Shown: piece by piece, positions 44,538 through 52,575 of the stretch
Position numbering within the stretch: position 1 is the first letter of the stretch
How the letters are laid out: the number at the start of each line of letters is the position of its first letter
DNA from: DATAOG01 sp963798075
Lineage (GTDB): Bacteria > Pseudomonadota > Alphaproteobacteria > Geminicoccales > Geminicoccaceae
NCBI GenBank assembly: GCA_963798075.1
Contig: CAWCRU010000008.1
Span: 124,001 to 188,000, forward strand
Reading direction: 5' to 3'
DNA length: 64,000 nucleotides
Notes under the pieces: generated by a model
The model's input: only the letters and a program-made list of their open reading frames with translations
What the model was told of the DNA's origin: nothing
Databases searched by the model: none
Position numbers and translations under genes: made by a program

Positions 44538-44747
44538 TCATGCCGCTGCCGCCGGGCCCCTCCGGCGCGCGACGGCCTCGTAGCGCGCGGCCAGTCCGGC
44601 AATCACCTTGCGGCCGTCCGCGAGGCCGTAGGAGGCGACCTCGCGGGCGTCGAGCCGCGGTATCAGTCGCAGGATCGCCAACTCGATCTGCCGCGCGTTC
44701 ATCGCGATCTGCTCCGCCCGCGCTCTCTCGTCGTTGATGGCACTCAT
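44538..44747 (-). CDS. Small hypothetical protein
   Basis: A 69-residue, mostly helical, charged protein (NDERARAEQIAMNARQIELA, LDAREVASYGLADGRKVIAG). No signal peptide, cysteines or known motif. ATG 44747 has a G-rich run just upstream; an in-frame ATG at 44774 would add nine residues. It converges on the AsmA-like gene. The 173 bases between it and tyrS (44775-44947) hold a 6-bp hairpin at 44901-44915 but no other gene I can support. Confidence 0.5.
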   Translation of the reverse strand: MSAINDERARAEQIAMNARQIELAILRLIPRLDAREVASYGLADGRKVIAGLAARYEAVARRRGPAAAA

Positions 44748-44947
44748 CTGACCCCCCCGAGCATGGTCACGCACGCCCGCTACCGCAGCGGCGCGTTCGT
44801 GTACCGACCGCTGAGAAATAACGGATCTCGATGGGAAGATATCGTGCTTCGACGACCGCGCCAGGAGCCGCGCAGTTTATTTGTCACACTGTGGCCGTTT
44901 TGCCGCTATGCGGCACAGGCGCGACCAGTTCCCGAGAGTTGCCCCGG

Positions 44948-46312
44948 CTAAACGGCGCGCACCCGGGCGTGGCGCTTCTTGCCCGCCGAGAGCAGCAGCT
45001 GACCGTCGACCAAATCGGCGAGCCCGACCGTCATGGTCTCGTCCTCGACCTTGCGCTCGTTGACGCGGGCGCCGCCATTTCGGATCAGCCGCCGCGCCCC
45101 GCCTTTGCTCGGGACGAGGCCAACCCGCCGGAACAGCTCGACGACGCTGATCCCCTGATCGAGCGCCGCCCGGGGGACTTTGAAGTCCGGCAGGCCCGAC
45201 ATCGCCTCACCGCCCTGTTCGAACACAGCGTGCGCCTGGAGCGGCGCAATCTCGGCCGCGCCGCTCGCGTTGCTTGTTCCAGGGCCCTCAGCTCTCGCCC
45301 GGATCGCCCTGAGCCGAGCCCCGCCGGGTGCGAAGATTTCTGCCGCCATCTCTGCTGCGTTACGTGCCGCCACCTCGCCCCGACAGAGCCGGGTCGCCTC
45401 GTTCGCGAGGACCTCCTTGGCCTCATTCAGCTCGGCGCCCTCCGCCTTCTCCAGCCTCTCGATCTCGAGGAGCGGCAGGTCGGTGAACAGACGAAGGAAC
45501 CGGCCGACGTCGGCGTCGTCGACGTTGCGCCAATACTGCCAGTAGTCGAAGTGGCTCAGGCGATCCTCGTTCAGCCAGACAGCACCCTGGGCGGTCTTGC
45601 CCATCTTGGCGCCCGAGCCGGTGGTGATCAGCGGCGATGTCAGGCCGAACAGCTCCAGACCCTCGGCCCGGCGGCCGAGCTCGACGCCGCCCACGATGTT
45701 GCCCCACTGATCGGAGCCGCCCATCTGCAGCCGGCAGTCGTGACGCTTTGCCAGTTCGAGAAAATCGTAGGCCTGCATGACCATGTAGTTGAACTCGAGG
45801 AAGGTCAGCGGCTGCTCGCGCTCGAGGCGCAGCTTGACCGAATCGAAGCTCAGCATGCGATTGATTGTGAAATGGCGGCCGTAGGCGCGCAGGAACGGGA
45901 TGTAGCGGAGCTCATCCAGCCAGTCGCCATTGTCGACCAGCAGCGCCTCGCCCGGGCCGTCGCCGAACCGCAGAAAACCCTCGAGCGAGCGCCGGATGCC
46001 GGCGCTGTTGGCCGCGAGCGTCGCATCGTCGAGCAGCTGGCGGCTCTCATCCTTGCCCGAGGGATCGCCGACCTTGCTCGTGCCGCCGCCGATCAGCGCG
46101 ATCGGCCGGTGCCCCGCGCGTTGCAGCCAACGGAGCATCATGATGCCAACCAGGTTGCCGACGTGCAGGCTGTCGGCGGTGCAGTCGAAGCCGATGTAGG
46201 CGGTGAGGCGACCCGCGGCGGCGAGCGTGTCGATGGCCTCGAGGTCGGTCGCCTGGTGGACGAAGCCGCGCGCGCAAAGCTCGCGGACAAAGTCCGAGCG
46301 CGGCGCGCTCAT
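44948..46312 (-). CDS. tyrS: Tyrosyl-tRNA synthetase
   Basis: Charges tRNA-Tyr. The 454-residue protein has the tyrosine pocket and HIGH-like motif in YIGFDCTADSLHVGN, the QMGGSDQWGNI motif, KMGKT in place of KMSKS near residue 240, and an S4 RNA-binding domain at the C-terminus (ISVVELFRRVGLVPSKGGAR, RLIRNGGARVN). It is a family variant of class Ic TyrRS. Its ATG overlaps the stop of the alpha/beta hydrolase by 4 bases, so the two are probably co-transcribed. Confidence 0.97.
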   Translation of the reverse strand: MSAPRSDFVRELCARGFVHQATDLEAIDTLAAAGRLTAYIGFDCTADSLHVGNLVGIMMLRWLQRAGHRPIALIGGGTSKVGDPSGKDESRQLLDDATLAANSAGIRRSLEGFLRFGDGPGEALLVDNGDWLDELRYIPFLRAYGRHFTINRMLSFDSVKLRLEREQPLTFLEFNYMVMQAYDFLELAKRHDCRLQMGGSDQWGNIVGGVELGRRAEGLELFGLTSPLITTGSGAKMGKTAQGAVWLNEDRLSHFDYWQYWRNVDDADVGRFLRLFTDLPLLEIERLEKAEGAELNEAKEVLANEATRLCRGEVAARNAAEMAAEIFAPGGARLRAIRARAEGPGTSNASGAAEIAPLQAHAVFEQGGEAMSGLPDFKVPRAALDQGISVVELFRRVGLVPSKGGARRLIRNGGARVNERKVEDETMTVGLADLVDGQLLLSAGKKRHARVRAV

Positions 46313-46983
46313 CGGCCGGCTTGCGCCAGCGCCGTTTCGGGCTCCGGGCGCAGCGCCGCGTCGAGATAGCGCTCGATCACCGCGCCGAGCTCCCTGAGAT
46401 GGCCGCTGAAGAAGTGGTCGGCGCCGGGGATCACCTCGAGGCTGATCTTGATGCCACGCTGCTGCGAGAGCTTCTGGACCAGCCTGGCGACCGAATCCGG
46501 CGGCACCAGGGCGTCGTCGCCGCCGTGGACGATCAGGCCCGAGGACGGGCAGGGCGCGAGGAAACTGAAGTCGTACATGTTGGCCGGCAAAGCGACGCTG
46601 AGGAAGCCGTGGATCTCCGGGCGGCGCATCAAGAGCTGCATGCCGATCCAGGCGCCGAACGAGAAGCCGGCGACCCAGCAGCTGTTGCTGTTGGGGTTGT
46701 GCTGCTGCATCCAGTCGAGCGCCGCGGCGGCGTCGCGCAGCTCGCCCTGGCCGTGATCGAAGCTTTCCTGCGAGCGGCCGACGCCGCGGAAGTTGAAGCG
46801 CAGGACCGAGAAGCCGCGGCGGACGAACATGTGGAACAGGTCGAACACGACCTTGTTGTTCATCGTGCCACCATGCAGGGGGTGCGGGTGCAGGATCAGC
46901 GCCAGCGGCGGGTCGCCGCGCGGGCCGTGATGGTAGCGCCCCTCGAGGCGACCGTCGGCCCCGTTGAAGATCACTTCCGGCAT
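46309..46983 (-). CDS. Alpha/beta hydrolase
   Basis: A 224-residue hydrolase. LILHPHPLHGGTMNNK carries the oxyanion-hole HPHP motif, GFSFGAWIGMQ is the nucleophile elbow with the catalytic serine, and ADHFFSGHLREL has the catalytic histidine, with an acid in GGDDALVPP. This pattern is typical of the small dienelactone-hydrolase-like proteins found near tyrS in alphaproteobacteria; the substrate is unknown. ATG 46983 follows AGGGAG. No signal peptide. Confidence 0.88.
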   Translation of the reverse strand: MPEVIFNGADGRLEGRYHHGPRGDPPLALILHPHPLHGGTMNNKVVFDLFHMFVRRGFSVLRFNFRGVGRSQESFDHGQGELRDAAAALDWMQQHNPNSNSCWVAGFSFGAWIGMQLLMRRPEIHGFLSVALPANMYDFSFLAPCPSSGLIVHGGDDALVPPDSVARLVQKLSQQRGIKISLEVIPGADHFFSGHLRELGAVIERYLDAALRPEPETALAQAGR

Positions 46984-47079
46984 GGTGTACTCCCTACGCG
47001 CGCCGTCGGTGTCGAGCGCAGCTGCGCCGTCGCCCGACGTAGCGAGGGACGGACGGCGACAGACCTGCTCGCCAGGTTG

Positions 47080-47108
47080 TTGAACCCGAACCCGCAGCGG
47101 CTTATATT
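47080..47108 (+). promoter_or_regulatory. Promoter of the cysE-mnmA cluster
   Basis: TTGAAC at 47080-47085 and TATATT at 47103-47108 are separated by 17 bases. A 5-bp inverted repeat CAGCT-CTA-AGCTG at 47109-47121 covers the predicted start of transcription and may be an operator. The leader to the cysE ATG is about 115 bases. Confidence 0.6.
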
Positions 47109-47234
47109 CAGCTCTAAGCTGCGACCCCACTCGAGCGTTGACGGCGGAATCAGAACGGCGCACGCACTAATCCGACCGTTTTCCTTTAGCGTGAAGCCGC
47201 TCTGAATTGCAATCCCCAACTACGGCACCCCGCT

Positions 47235-47942
47235 ATGTTCAAGAGACTGGCCGACGACATCCAAGCGGTGGCTGAGCGCGATCCGGCAGCGCGATCGAAG
47301 CTCGAGATAGTGCTGTGTTATCCGGGCGTGCACGCGGTCATGTTCCACCGGGCCGCGCACATCCTGTGGCAACGCGGCTGGGTGGTCAGCGGCCGGTTTC
47401 TGTCCCACATCGGCCGCTGGCTGACCGGGATCGAGATCCATCCCGGCGCCGAGCTCGGCCGGCGGTTGCTGATCGATCATGGCATGGGCGTCGTGATCGG
47501 CGAGACAGCGGTCGTGGGCGACAATGTCACGCTCTACCAACAGGTCACATTAGGTGGTGTGTCGCTCAATCCGGGCAAGAGGCACCCGACGGTCGAGGAC
47601 AACGTGGTGATCGGCGCCGGTGCGGCGGTGCTGGGGCCGATCACGATCGGTCGCGGCGCCCGCGTCGGTTCCAATGCGGTGGTCCTCAAGGACGTTCCGG
47701 CCGGTGCCACCGTGGTCGGCATCCCGGCGCGGCAGATCGGGCCGCAGGCGGTGGCCAAGGAGGCCTGCTTCCCGGCCTACGGCACGGCGCCCGGCGCCGC
47801 GATCGATCCGGTCGCGCGCGTGATCGATCGGCTGAGCGAGCGCCTCGAGGAGCTCAACGCGCGGGTCGCGGAGCTCGAGCAGCGGCACGGCCCCGCCCCC
47901 GATGGCGGCCATGACGAGGAGCGGCGCATCGCCGCATCCTGA
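47235..47942 (+). CDS. cysE: Serine O-acetyltransferase, short form
   Basis: Makes O-acetylserine, the substrate of cysteine synthase. The 235-residue protein is mostly a left-handed beta-helix of hexapeptide repeats (GIEIHPGAELGRRLLIDHGMG, VVIGAGAAVLGPITIGRGAR). Catalytic residues fit IDHGMGVVIGETA and GKRHPTVEDN. It is the short type lacking most of the N-terminal helical domain of E. coli CysE. The C-terminal 40 residues form a coil-like helix (LSERLEELNARVAELEQ). It is the first gene of a run with a cysteine desulfurase, an IscA-type protein, a ferredoxin and mnmA. No clear ribosome site is visible. Confidence 0.93.
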   Translation: MFKRLADDIQAVAERDPAARSKLEIVLCYPGVHAVMFHRAAHILWQRGWVVSGRFLSHIGRWLTGIEIHPGAELGRRLLIDHGMGVVIGETAVVGDNVTLYQQVTLGGVSLNPGKRHPTVEDNVVIGAGAAVLGPITIGRGARVGSNAVVLKDVPAGATVVGIPARQIGPQAVAKEACFPAYGTAPGAAIDPVARVIDRLSERLEELNARVAELEQRHGPAPDGGHDEERRIAAS

Positions 47943-47961
47943 CGCCCGGGCGCCGCTGGCG

Positions 47962-49098
47962 GTGAGCAGCGCCGCCCGATCTGCGACCTGCTATCTCGAC
48001 TACAACGCCAGCGCGCCAGTCAAGCCGGCGGTGATCGAGGCGATGGCGCTGGCGCTCGCCAGGGCCGGCAATCCGTCCTCGGTGCACGGCTTCGGGCGTG
48101 CCGCCCGCCTTGCGCTGGAGCAGGCGAGGGCGAGCGTTGCGGCGCTGGTCGGCGCCCGCCCGGATGCGGTCCTGTTCACGAGCGGCGGCACCGAGGCCAA
48201 CAACCAGGTCCTCGCCGGCGTTCGTGGTTCCTGTCTGGTCTCGGCGATCGAGCACGCCTCGGTGCTCGAGGCGGCGCCCGATGCCGGACGGCTGGCGGTC
48301 GACGCATTGGGCCGCGTCGATCTGGCGCAGCTGGCGGAACGCCTCGGCGCCGGGCCGGCCCTGGTCTCGGTGATGCTCGCCAACAACGAGACCGGGGTCC
48401 TGCAGCCGGTCGCCGAGGTTGCGAGGCTGGCTCGGCGCACGGGCACGCTGGTGCATTGCGACGCCGTCCAGGCGGCCGGCAAGATGAGCCTCGATCTCGC
48501 CGCGCTCGGGGTCGATTTTCTGACCCTCTCGGCGCACAAGCTGGGCGGCCCGCAGGGGGTCGGCGCTCTGGTCCTGGGCGACGGCATCGAGCCCCGGGCG
48601 CTGCTTCGGGGCGGCGGCCAGGAGCGGCGCTGGCGGCCGGGTACGGAAAACCTGCCGGGCATCGTAGGCTTCGGGCGCGCGGCCGAGCTTGCCCTTGAGG
48701 ACCGCGATTTCGCCCGCCGCACAGGAGCGCTCCGCGACCGGCTCGAGGCCGAGATTCGGGCGCCGGCGCCGGCTGCCCGGATCCATGGCGAGGGTGCCTT
48801 GCGCCTGCCGAACACCAGCTGCCTCGGCATGCCGGGGGTCGGCAACCAGACCCAGCTGATCGCGCTCGACCTCGCCGGCATCGCGGTCAGCACGGGCTCG
48901 GCCTGCTCGTCCGGCAAGGTCGGGCCCTCGCATGTGCTGGCGGCAATGGGGGTCGAGCCGGCCGCAGCGGCCTCGACGATCCGGATCAGCCTCGGCTGGG
49001 CGAGCACCGAGGAAGACGTCGATCGGTTCGTCGCTGCCTGGACGCTTCTCCACGTTCGCACCCGCCGGTCGGCGAGCCTCAGGCCTCAAAGCACCTGA
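47962..49098 (+). CDS. Cysteine desulfurase (NifS/IscS-like)
   Basis: Takes sulfur from cysteine with PLP and holds it as a persulfide. About 378 residues. It has YLDYNASAPVKP at the N-terminus, SGGTEANNQVL, the PLP lysine in TLSAHKLGGPQG and the catalytic cysteine in STGSACSSGKVGPSHVL; the SSGK loop resembles group I (IscS/NifS) enzymes. GTG 47962 is chosen to match the family N-terminus; ATG 47902 or 47911 would overlap cysE. It follows cysE, which feeds cysteine supply, and precedes genes for an Fe-S carrier, a ferredoxin and MnmA, so it is probably the sulfur donor for tRNA thiolation or Fe-S assembly. Confidence 0.92.
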   Translation: MSSAARSATCYLDYNASAPVKPAVIEAMALALARAGNPSSVHGFGRAARLALEQARASVAALVGARPDAVLFTSGGTEANNQVLAGVRGSCLVSAIEHASVLEAAPDAGRLAVDALGRVDLAQLAERLGAGPALVSVMLANNETGVLQPVAEVARLARRTGTLVHCDAVQAAGKMSLDLAALGVDFLTLSAHKLGGPQGVGALVLGDGIEPRALLRGGGQERRWRPGTENLPGIVGFGRAAELALEDRDFARRTGALRDRLEAEIRAPAPAARIHGEGALRLPNTSCLGMPGVGNQTQLIALDLAGIAVSTGSACSSGKVGPSHVLAAMGVEPAAAASTIRISLGWASTEEDVDRFVAAWTLLHVRTRRSASLRPQST

Positions 49099-49195
49099 GC
49101 GGCGGATCTGGCCAGCGCTTGCTTTTGGCGGTAGGCTCACGACATACAGCCTGACCAGCCAGTCCGATGGTGGGACGGTTCGGAAGGATCGAGAC

Positions 49196-49531
49196 ATGGC
49201 CCAGCAGGTGTTGTCCTTGACCCCGGCGGCGGTCGGCCGGGTGCGGCATCTGGTGCAGACCCGCGGTGCCGGTGCGACCGGGATCCGGGTCGGCGTGCGC
49301 ACCGCCGGCTGCTCGGGGCTGACCTATACGATCGACTTCGCGAGCGAGATCGGCCCCGGCGAGGAGGTGATCGAGGCCGACGGCGTCAAGGTGGTGATCG
49401 ACCCCAAGGCCGTGATGTATCTGGTCGGCACCGAGATGGACTTCGTCGAGGACCAGCTCGGCGCCAGCTTCACGTTCAAGAACCCGAACGAGGCGGCCCG
49501 CTGCGGCTGCGGCGAATTGTTCACGGTCTGA
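49196..49531 (+). CDS. IscA/SufA-type Fe-S carrier
   Basis: A 111-residue A-type carrier protein that accepts and delivers Fe-S clusters. The three conserved cysteines are in TAGCSGLTY and CGCGE near the C-terminus. ATG 49196 follows GGAAGGA. It lies about 100 bases after the desulfurase gene and 26 bases before the ferredoxin gene. No iscU or sufB/C/D gene is in the run. Confidence 0.93.
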   Translation: MAQQVLSLTPAAVGRVRHLVQTRGAGATGIRVGVRTAGCSGLTYTIDFASEIGPGEEVIEADGVKVVIDPKAVMYLVGTEMDFVEDQLGASFTFKNPNEAARCGCGELFTV

Positions 49532-49557
49532 GCGCAGGCGATCGGACTGCGGGCGCG

Positions 49558-49869
49558 ATGCCGCGCTTGACCTTCGTCGACCCCGCCGGCGGACGCCACG
49601 AGATCGAGGCCGAGAGCGGCCTCTCCGTCATGCAGATCGCGCGCGCCCACGACCTCGGGATCGAGGGCACCTGCGACGGCGAGATGGCCTGCGCGACCTG
49701 CCACGTCATCCTTGAGCCTGCGGACGCGGCGCGCCTGGGTGTTGCGACCGCGGAGGAGGAGGACATGCTCGATCTGGCGACCGGCGTGCGGCCGACCTCG
49801 CGGCTCGGCTGCCAGATCGTGGTGACCGAGGAGCTCGACGGCCTGACCGTCCACCTGCCCGCCGGCTGA
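49558..49869 (+). CDS. fdx: Adrenodoxin-type [2Fe-2S] ferredoxin
   Basis: A 103-residue electron carrier. Cluster cysteines are in GTCDGEMACATCHV (C-x5-C-x2-C) and the fourth in SRLGCQIVV, the spacing of ISC-type and adrenodoxin-like ferredoxins. In the ISC pathway such ferredoxins supply electrons for cluster assembly. It is between the IscA-type gene and mnmA, 19 bases before the latter. Confidence 0.94.
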   Translation: MPRLTFVDPAGGRHEIEAESGLSVMQIARAHDLGIEGTCDGEMACATCHVILEPADAARLGVATAEEEDMLDLATGVRPTSRLGCQIVVTEELDGLTVHLPAG

Positions 49870-49888
49870 CCGCTCAATCGCACCGCCG

Positions 49889-51052
49889 ATGCTCGTGAGC
49901 AAGGATCCGTTGGGCTTCGGGCGGCCGCCCGAGCAGTGCCGGGTGGTGGTCGCGATGTCGGGCGGCGTCGACAGCTCGTGCACGGCGGCGCTGCTCGCCG
50001 CGGCCGGCTACCAGGTGGTCGGCGTCACGCTTCAGCTCTACGACCATGGGCAGGCGCTGGGGCGCAAGGGCGCCTGCTGCGCCGGGCAGGACATCCAGGA
50101 CGCGCGCCGGGTCGCTGAGCGCCTGGACATTCCCCACTACGTGCTCGACTTCGAGCAGCGCTTTCGCGCCGAGGTGATTGAGGATTTCGCCGCGAGCTAC
50201 GCGGCCGGGCGGACCCCGATCCCCTGTGTGCGCTGCAACCAGAAGATCAAGTTCCGGGACCTGCTCGAGATCGCGCAGGATCTCGGCGCCGACGCACTCG
50301 CGACCGGGCACTACGTCCGCCGGGAGGTGAACGGGACCGGGGTCGAGCTGCATGCCGCCGCCGATGCCCTGCGCGATCAGAGCTATTTCCTGTTCGCCAC
50401 GACCCGCTCCCAGCTGGATTTTCTCCGCTTTCCGCTGGGCGGCCTGAGCAAGGAAAAAACCCGGACGCTGGCGGCGCGCTTCGGCCTCCCGGTCGCGACC
50501 AAGCCCGACAGCCAGGACATCTGCTTCGTGCCGCAAGGCCGCTATACGCGGATCGTCTCGCGGTTGCGCCCGGACGCGGCCGAGCCCGGCGAGATCGTCG
50601 ACCTCCAAGGCCGGGTGCTGGGCCGCCACGAGGGCCTGATGAACTTTACGGTCGGCCAGCGCCGCGGCCTCGGCGTGGCGGCCGGCGAGCGCCTCTACGT
50701 GACGCGCCTCGAGCCTGGGCGCCGGCGGGTGATCGTCGGGCCGCGGCCGGCGCTGCTCTGCCGCTCGGTCGAGCTGTCGGGCGTCAACTGGCTGGGGGAT
50801 GCGCCGCTGCCGGCGGCCGGCCTCGATCTCGCGGTCAAGCATCGCGCCCGCGAGCCGATGGTCCCCGCACGGCTCTCCGGCGTTGCCGGCGCCAAGACGA
50901 TGCCTGCCGCTCTCGCTGGCGAGGCTGCCCGGATCGAGTTTGCCGAGCCCCAGGCCGGTGTGGCGCCCGGCCAGGCCTGCGTCTTCTATCAAGGCACGCG
51001 CGTCCTCGGCGGCGGCTGGATCGAGCGCGCGCCGACGATCGCTCAGACCTGA
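49889..51052 (+). CDS. mnmA: tRNA 2-thiouridylase MnmA
   Basis: Puts sulfur on U34 of tRNA-Lys, -Glu and -Gln. The 387-residue protein has the ATP PP-loop VVVAMSGGVDSS at about residue 24, a double cysteine in GACCAGQD, PIPCVRCNQKIKF with a C-x2-C pair at about residue 112, and the second catalytic cysteine in DSQDICFVP. A C-x2-C plus a later cysteine is the pattern linked to a [4Fe-4S]-dependent mechanism in related thiolases. It closes the cysE-desulfurase-IscA-ferredoxin run, which could supply both sulfur and the cluster. Confidence 0.95.
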   Translation: MLVSKDPLGFGRPPEQCRVVVAMSGGVDSSCTAALLAAAGYQVVGVTLQLYDHGQALGRKGACCAGQDIQDARRVAERLDIPHYVLDFEQRFRAEVIEDFAASYAAGRTPIPCVRCNQKIKFRDLLEIAQDLGADALATGHYVRREVNGTGVELHAAADALRDQSYFLFATTRSQLDFLRFPLGGLSKEKTRTLAARFGLPVATKPDSQDICFVPQGRYTRIVSRLRPDAAEPGEIVDLQGRVLGRHEGLMNFTVGQRRGLGVAAGERLYVTRLEPGRRRVIVGPRPALLCRSVELSGVNWLGDAPLPAAGLDLAVKHRAREPMVPARLSGVAGAKTMPAALAGEAARIEFAEPQAGVAPGQACVFYQGTRVLGGGWIERAPTIAQT

Positions 51053-51275
51053 TCCGGTCCGTAGCCTCGCTCGCCGCCAGCACCTTTCCGGCGGAGGCCG
51101 CGCACGGATTCCCACGGTCGCACGGACCACCCGAAGATCGAGTTAACGCCTACTGGTTAACGCGCGGTTAGTGCCCGGGCGCCTCTCAGCGGAGCGTGGC
51201 GAGAGGCTGATCTCCAGCACGCTATGGCAGGCGCGATGGCGCGGTTCGCGGGAGCAAGCGCGCAACAGGGTCGGC

Positions 51276-51304
51276 TTGACCTTGCCGGTCGCCGGTCCTA
51301 TGAA
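51276..51304 (+). promoter_or_regulatory. Promoter of tRNA-Met
   Basis: TTGACC at 51276-51281 and TATGAA at 51299-51304 are separated by 17 bases, with the tRNA starting 14 bases downstream. Confidence 0.65.
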
Positions 51305-51317
51305 GCGGCGCAATCGG

Positions 51318-51393
51318 GGCGGAGTAGCTCAGTTGGTAGAGCAGTGGAATCATAATCCATGGGTCGGGGGTTCGAGTCCCTCCTCCGCTACCA
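51318..51393 (+). tRNA. tRNA-Met (CAT), elongator type
   Basis: A 76-base cloverleaf with encoded CCA. Acceptor GGCGGAG / CTCCGCT, D stem GCTC/GAGC, anticodon stem GTGGA / TCCAT around ATCATAA with anticodon CAT, and T arm GGGGG / CCCTC around TTCGAGT. A good acceptor pair at 1-72 (G-T) and the absence of the initiator-specific three G-C pairs in the anticodon stem favour elongator tRNA-Met over initiator. Ile2 is possible for a CAT anticodon, but the acceptor sequence resembles known alphaproteobacterial elongator tRNA-Met. Confidence 0.95.
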
Positions 51394-51469
51394 GATAGCC
51401 CTCGCGACGCCAGCCTTTGCCAGGCGTAGCCAGGCCGTGCCCCGCGGTCTGCTGCACGCTCGCTGGCGC

Positions 51470-51688
51470 TCAGAGCCGGTCGAGCGGGATCTCCAGGCCG
51501 ACCACCTGGCCGACTGTGTCGTTCCACTCGGCGGCGCAGTCCTCGCCGCAGCGCTTGGCCCAGGCGACCAGCACCACGTCCTGCATCAGCTCCTTATGCT
51601 TGGCCCGGTCGGAATCGCCGATCGGCACCAGGGTCATCTCGGCCATCTTGCCGAGCTCGCGGGGCGGCTTGCCGAAGTTGCAGTTCTC
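51470..51688 (-). pseudogene. C-terminal remnant of a probable TRAP transporter solute-binding protein
   Basis: About 72 residues of protein-like frame ending at 51470: MTLVPIGDSDRAKHKELMQD, then VAWAKRCGEDCAAEWNDTVG and VVGLEIPL. The WAKRCG-DC---WN-TVG-V-GL pattern resembles the C-terminus of DctP-type periplasmic binding proteins. No signal peptide, start codon or upstream two thirds of such a protein is present, so this is a fragment. It lies 77 bases after tRNA-Met. The family call is from pattern memory. Confidence 0.45.
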
Positions 51689-51909
51689 GGCGTCAGCCGT
51701 CGCCGTCAGAGACCGCCAACGCCCGCTCGCGAGCGTTGCGAAACTGGACACCAGTCGCGGTCGCCGACATCCTCGACGAACCTCGGCCTGCGCGAGCAGT
51801 GCGCGCCGGCCGACGTGTTCTAGTCTAGCAAGCCCGGCCACGCTCAGCTGCGGCCGTCAGCTGTTTCCGAGGCCAACGGGTGTGTAATCGACGGTGCACC
51901 AGAGGACCA

Positions 51910-51939
51910 TTGCGTAGGAGAACAATCCTATGTTATGAC
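51910..51939 (+). promoter_or_regulatory. Promoter with internal TAGGA-N6-TCCTA repeat
   Basis: TTGCGT at 51910-51915 and TTATGA at 51933-51938 (17-base spacer), with a TG two bases before a TATGAC alternative. A perfect inverted repeat TAGGA-N6-TCCTA lies at 51915-51930. The start codon of the next gene is at 51971 behind AAGGAG. The same repeat occurs in the HTH gene promoter at 7746. Confidence 0.5.
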
Positions 51940-51970
51940 CATCCCCTCGAGGCGGCAAGGAGCGGCTGTG

Positions 51971-52420
51971 ATGGATGCCCAACGGCTCGCGGAGTGGAAG
52001 GAGCTGGTTGAGGATACTGGAGTTCCGGTGGATCGAAGCGATCTCGAGAGTCAAATGCTCTCGGAGTGGTCCGGGTCGGAGACCTCAGCTGAGTACGACG
52101 CCCAAAGCCTCCAGATGTGGCGCCGGGTTCTGTCGGCCTCGATCCAACCGCCGCCCAGCGTCGTGGCGAGCCCGGTCATGCGGGGCGTCATCGATCCGAG
52201 ATGGCTGCGCGAGGTCTGTCGCGGCACACGCGAGGACACTAGGCATCTTCTTCGGCCAAGCCACCAGGGATCACGATTGGCTCCCAGGTTCCGCCTTTCG
52301 GCCCCTGCGAGCCAGGACCTGACAACGCCCGGATCAAATGACGCAGCGGCATCGTCTGGGCTGACGGCGCCGCAGGACACTCCTGAAGAACTTCAAGTGC
52401 GGCTTCGAACTCGGCGATGA
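51971..52420 (+). CDS. Hypothetical protein next to tRNA-Met
   Basis: A 149-residue frame. Expression signals are good: AAGGAG at 51957-51962, eight bases before the ATG, and a promoter with an operator-like repeat. The first 85 residues look like a protein (QRLAEWKELVEDTGVPVDRS, LQMWRRVLSASI, VIDPRWLREVCRG). After about 52240 the sequence becomes Ser/Pro/Arg-rich and overlaps a gene on the other strand, so the 3' part may not be original. Base composition is lower in GC than the surroundings. No family recognised. Confidence 0.45.
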   Translation: MDAQRLAEWKELVEDTGVPVDRSDLESQMLSEWSGSETSAEYDAQSLQMWRRVLSASIQPPPSVVASPVMRGVIDPRWLREVCRGTREDTRHLLRPSHQGSRLAPRFRLSAPASQDLTTPGSNDAAASSGLTAPQDTPEELQVRLRTRR

Positions 52421-52526
52421 CCTCACCGCGAGCGAGGATGCCTCGCCGATCGAGCATTTCGAGGACTAGCCATTGGGTGTTGAGAAGGCCAGATAACAGG
52501 TCGGCGCGAATAGGATCTGAGCTCAT
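52239..52526 (-). CDS. Hypothetical protein
   Basis: A 95-residue protein, helical at first (RADLLSGLLNTQWLVLEMLD, RGEVIAEFEAALEVLQE) and Gly/Pro-rich at the end (GPKGGTWEPIVIPG). ATG 52526 follows GAGAGA. It overlaps the end of the convergent 149-residue frame by 182 bases; of the two, this one has the more uniform codon use in the overlap. No family recognised and no signal peptide. Confidence 0.5.
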   Translation of the reverse strand: MSSDPIRADLLSGLLNTQWLVLEMLDRRGILARGEVIAEFEAALEVLQECPAAPSAQTMPLRHLIRALSGPGSQGPKGGTWEPIVIPGGLAEEDA

Positions 52527-52575
52527 TGGATGATCTCTCCCGCAAGTGCGTGTTTGCCGCAACTCACCTGGCGGC

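Noticed and set aside
44901..44915. TGCCGC-TAT-GCGGCA hairpin as the tyrS terminator
   Set aside because: In the tyrS direction the stem is followed by A residues, not T residues, so an intrinsic terminator is not supported.
51142..51171. GTTAACGC direct repeat and TTAA-N7-TTAG upstream of tRNA-Met, looking like CtrA sites
   Set aside because: The two TTAA cores are 10 bases apart instead of 7, and the second pair has TTAG. The tRNA has its own normal promoter further downstream, so I do not call a CtrA site here.
51222..51527. 101-residue minus-strand frame across tRNA-Met
   Set aside because: It reads antisense through the tRNA and contains no recognisable protein pattern.
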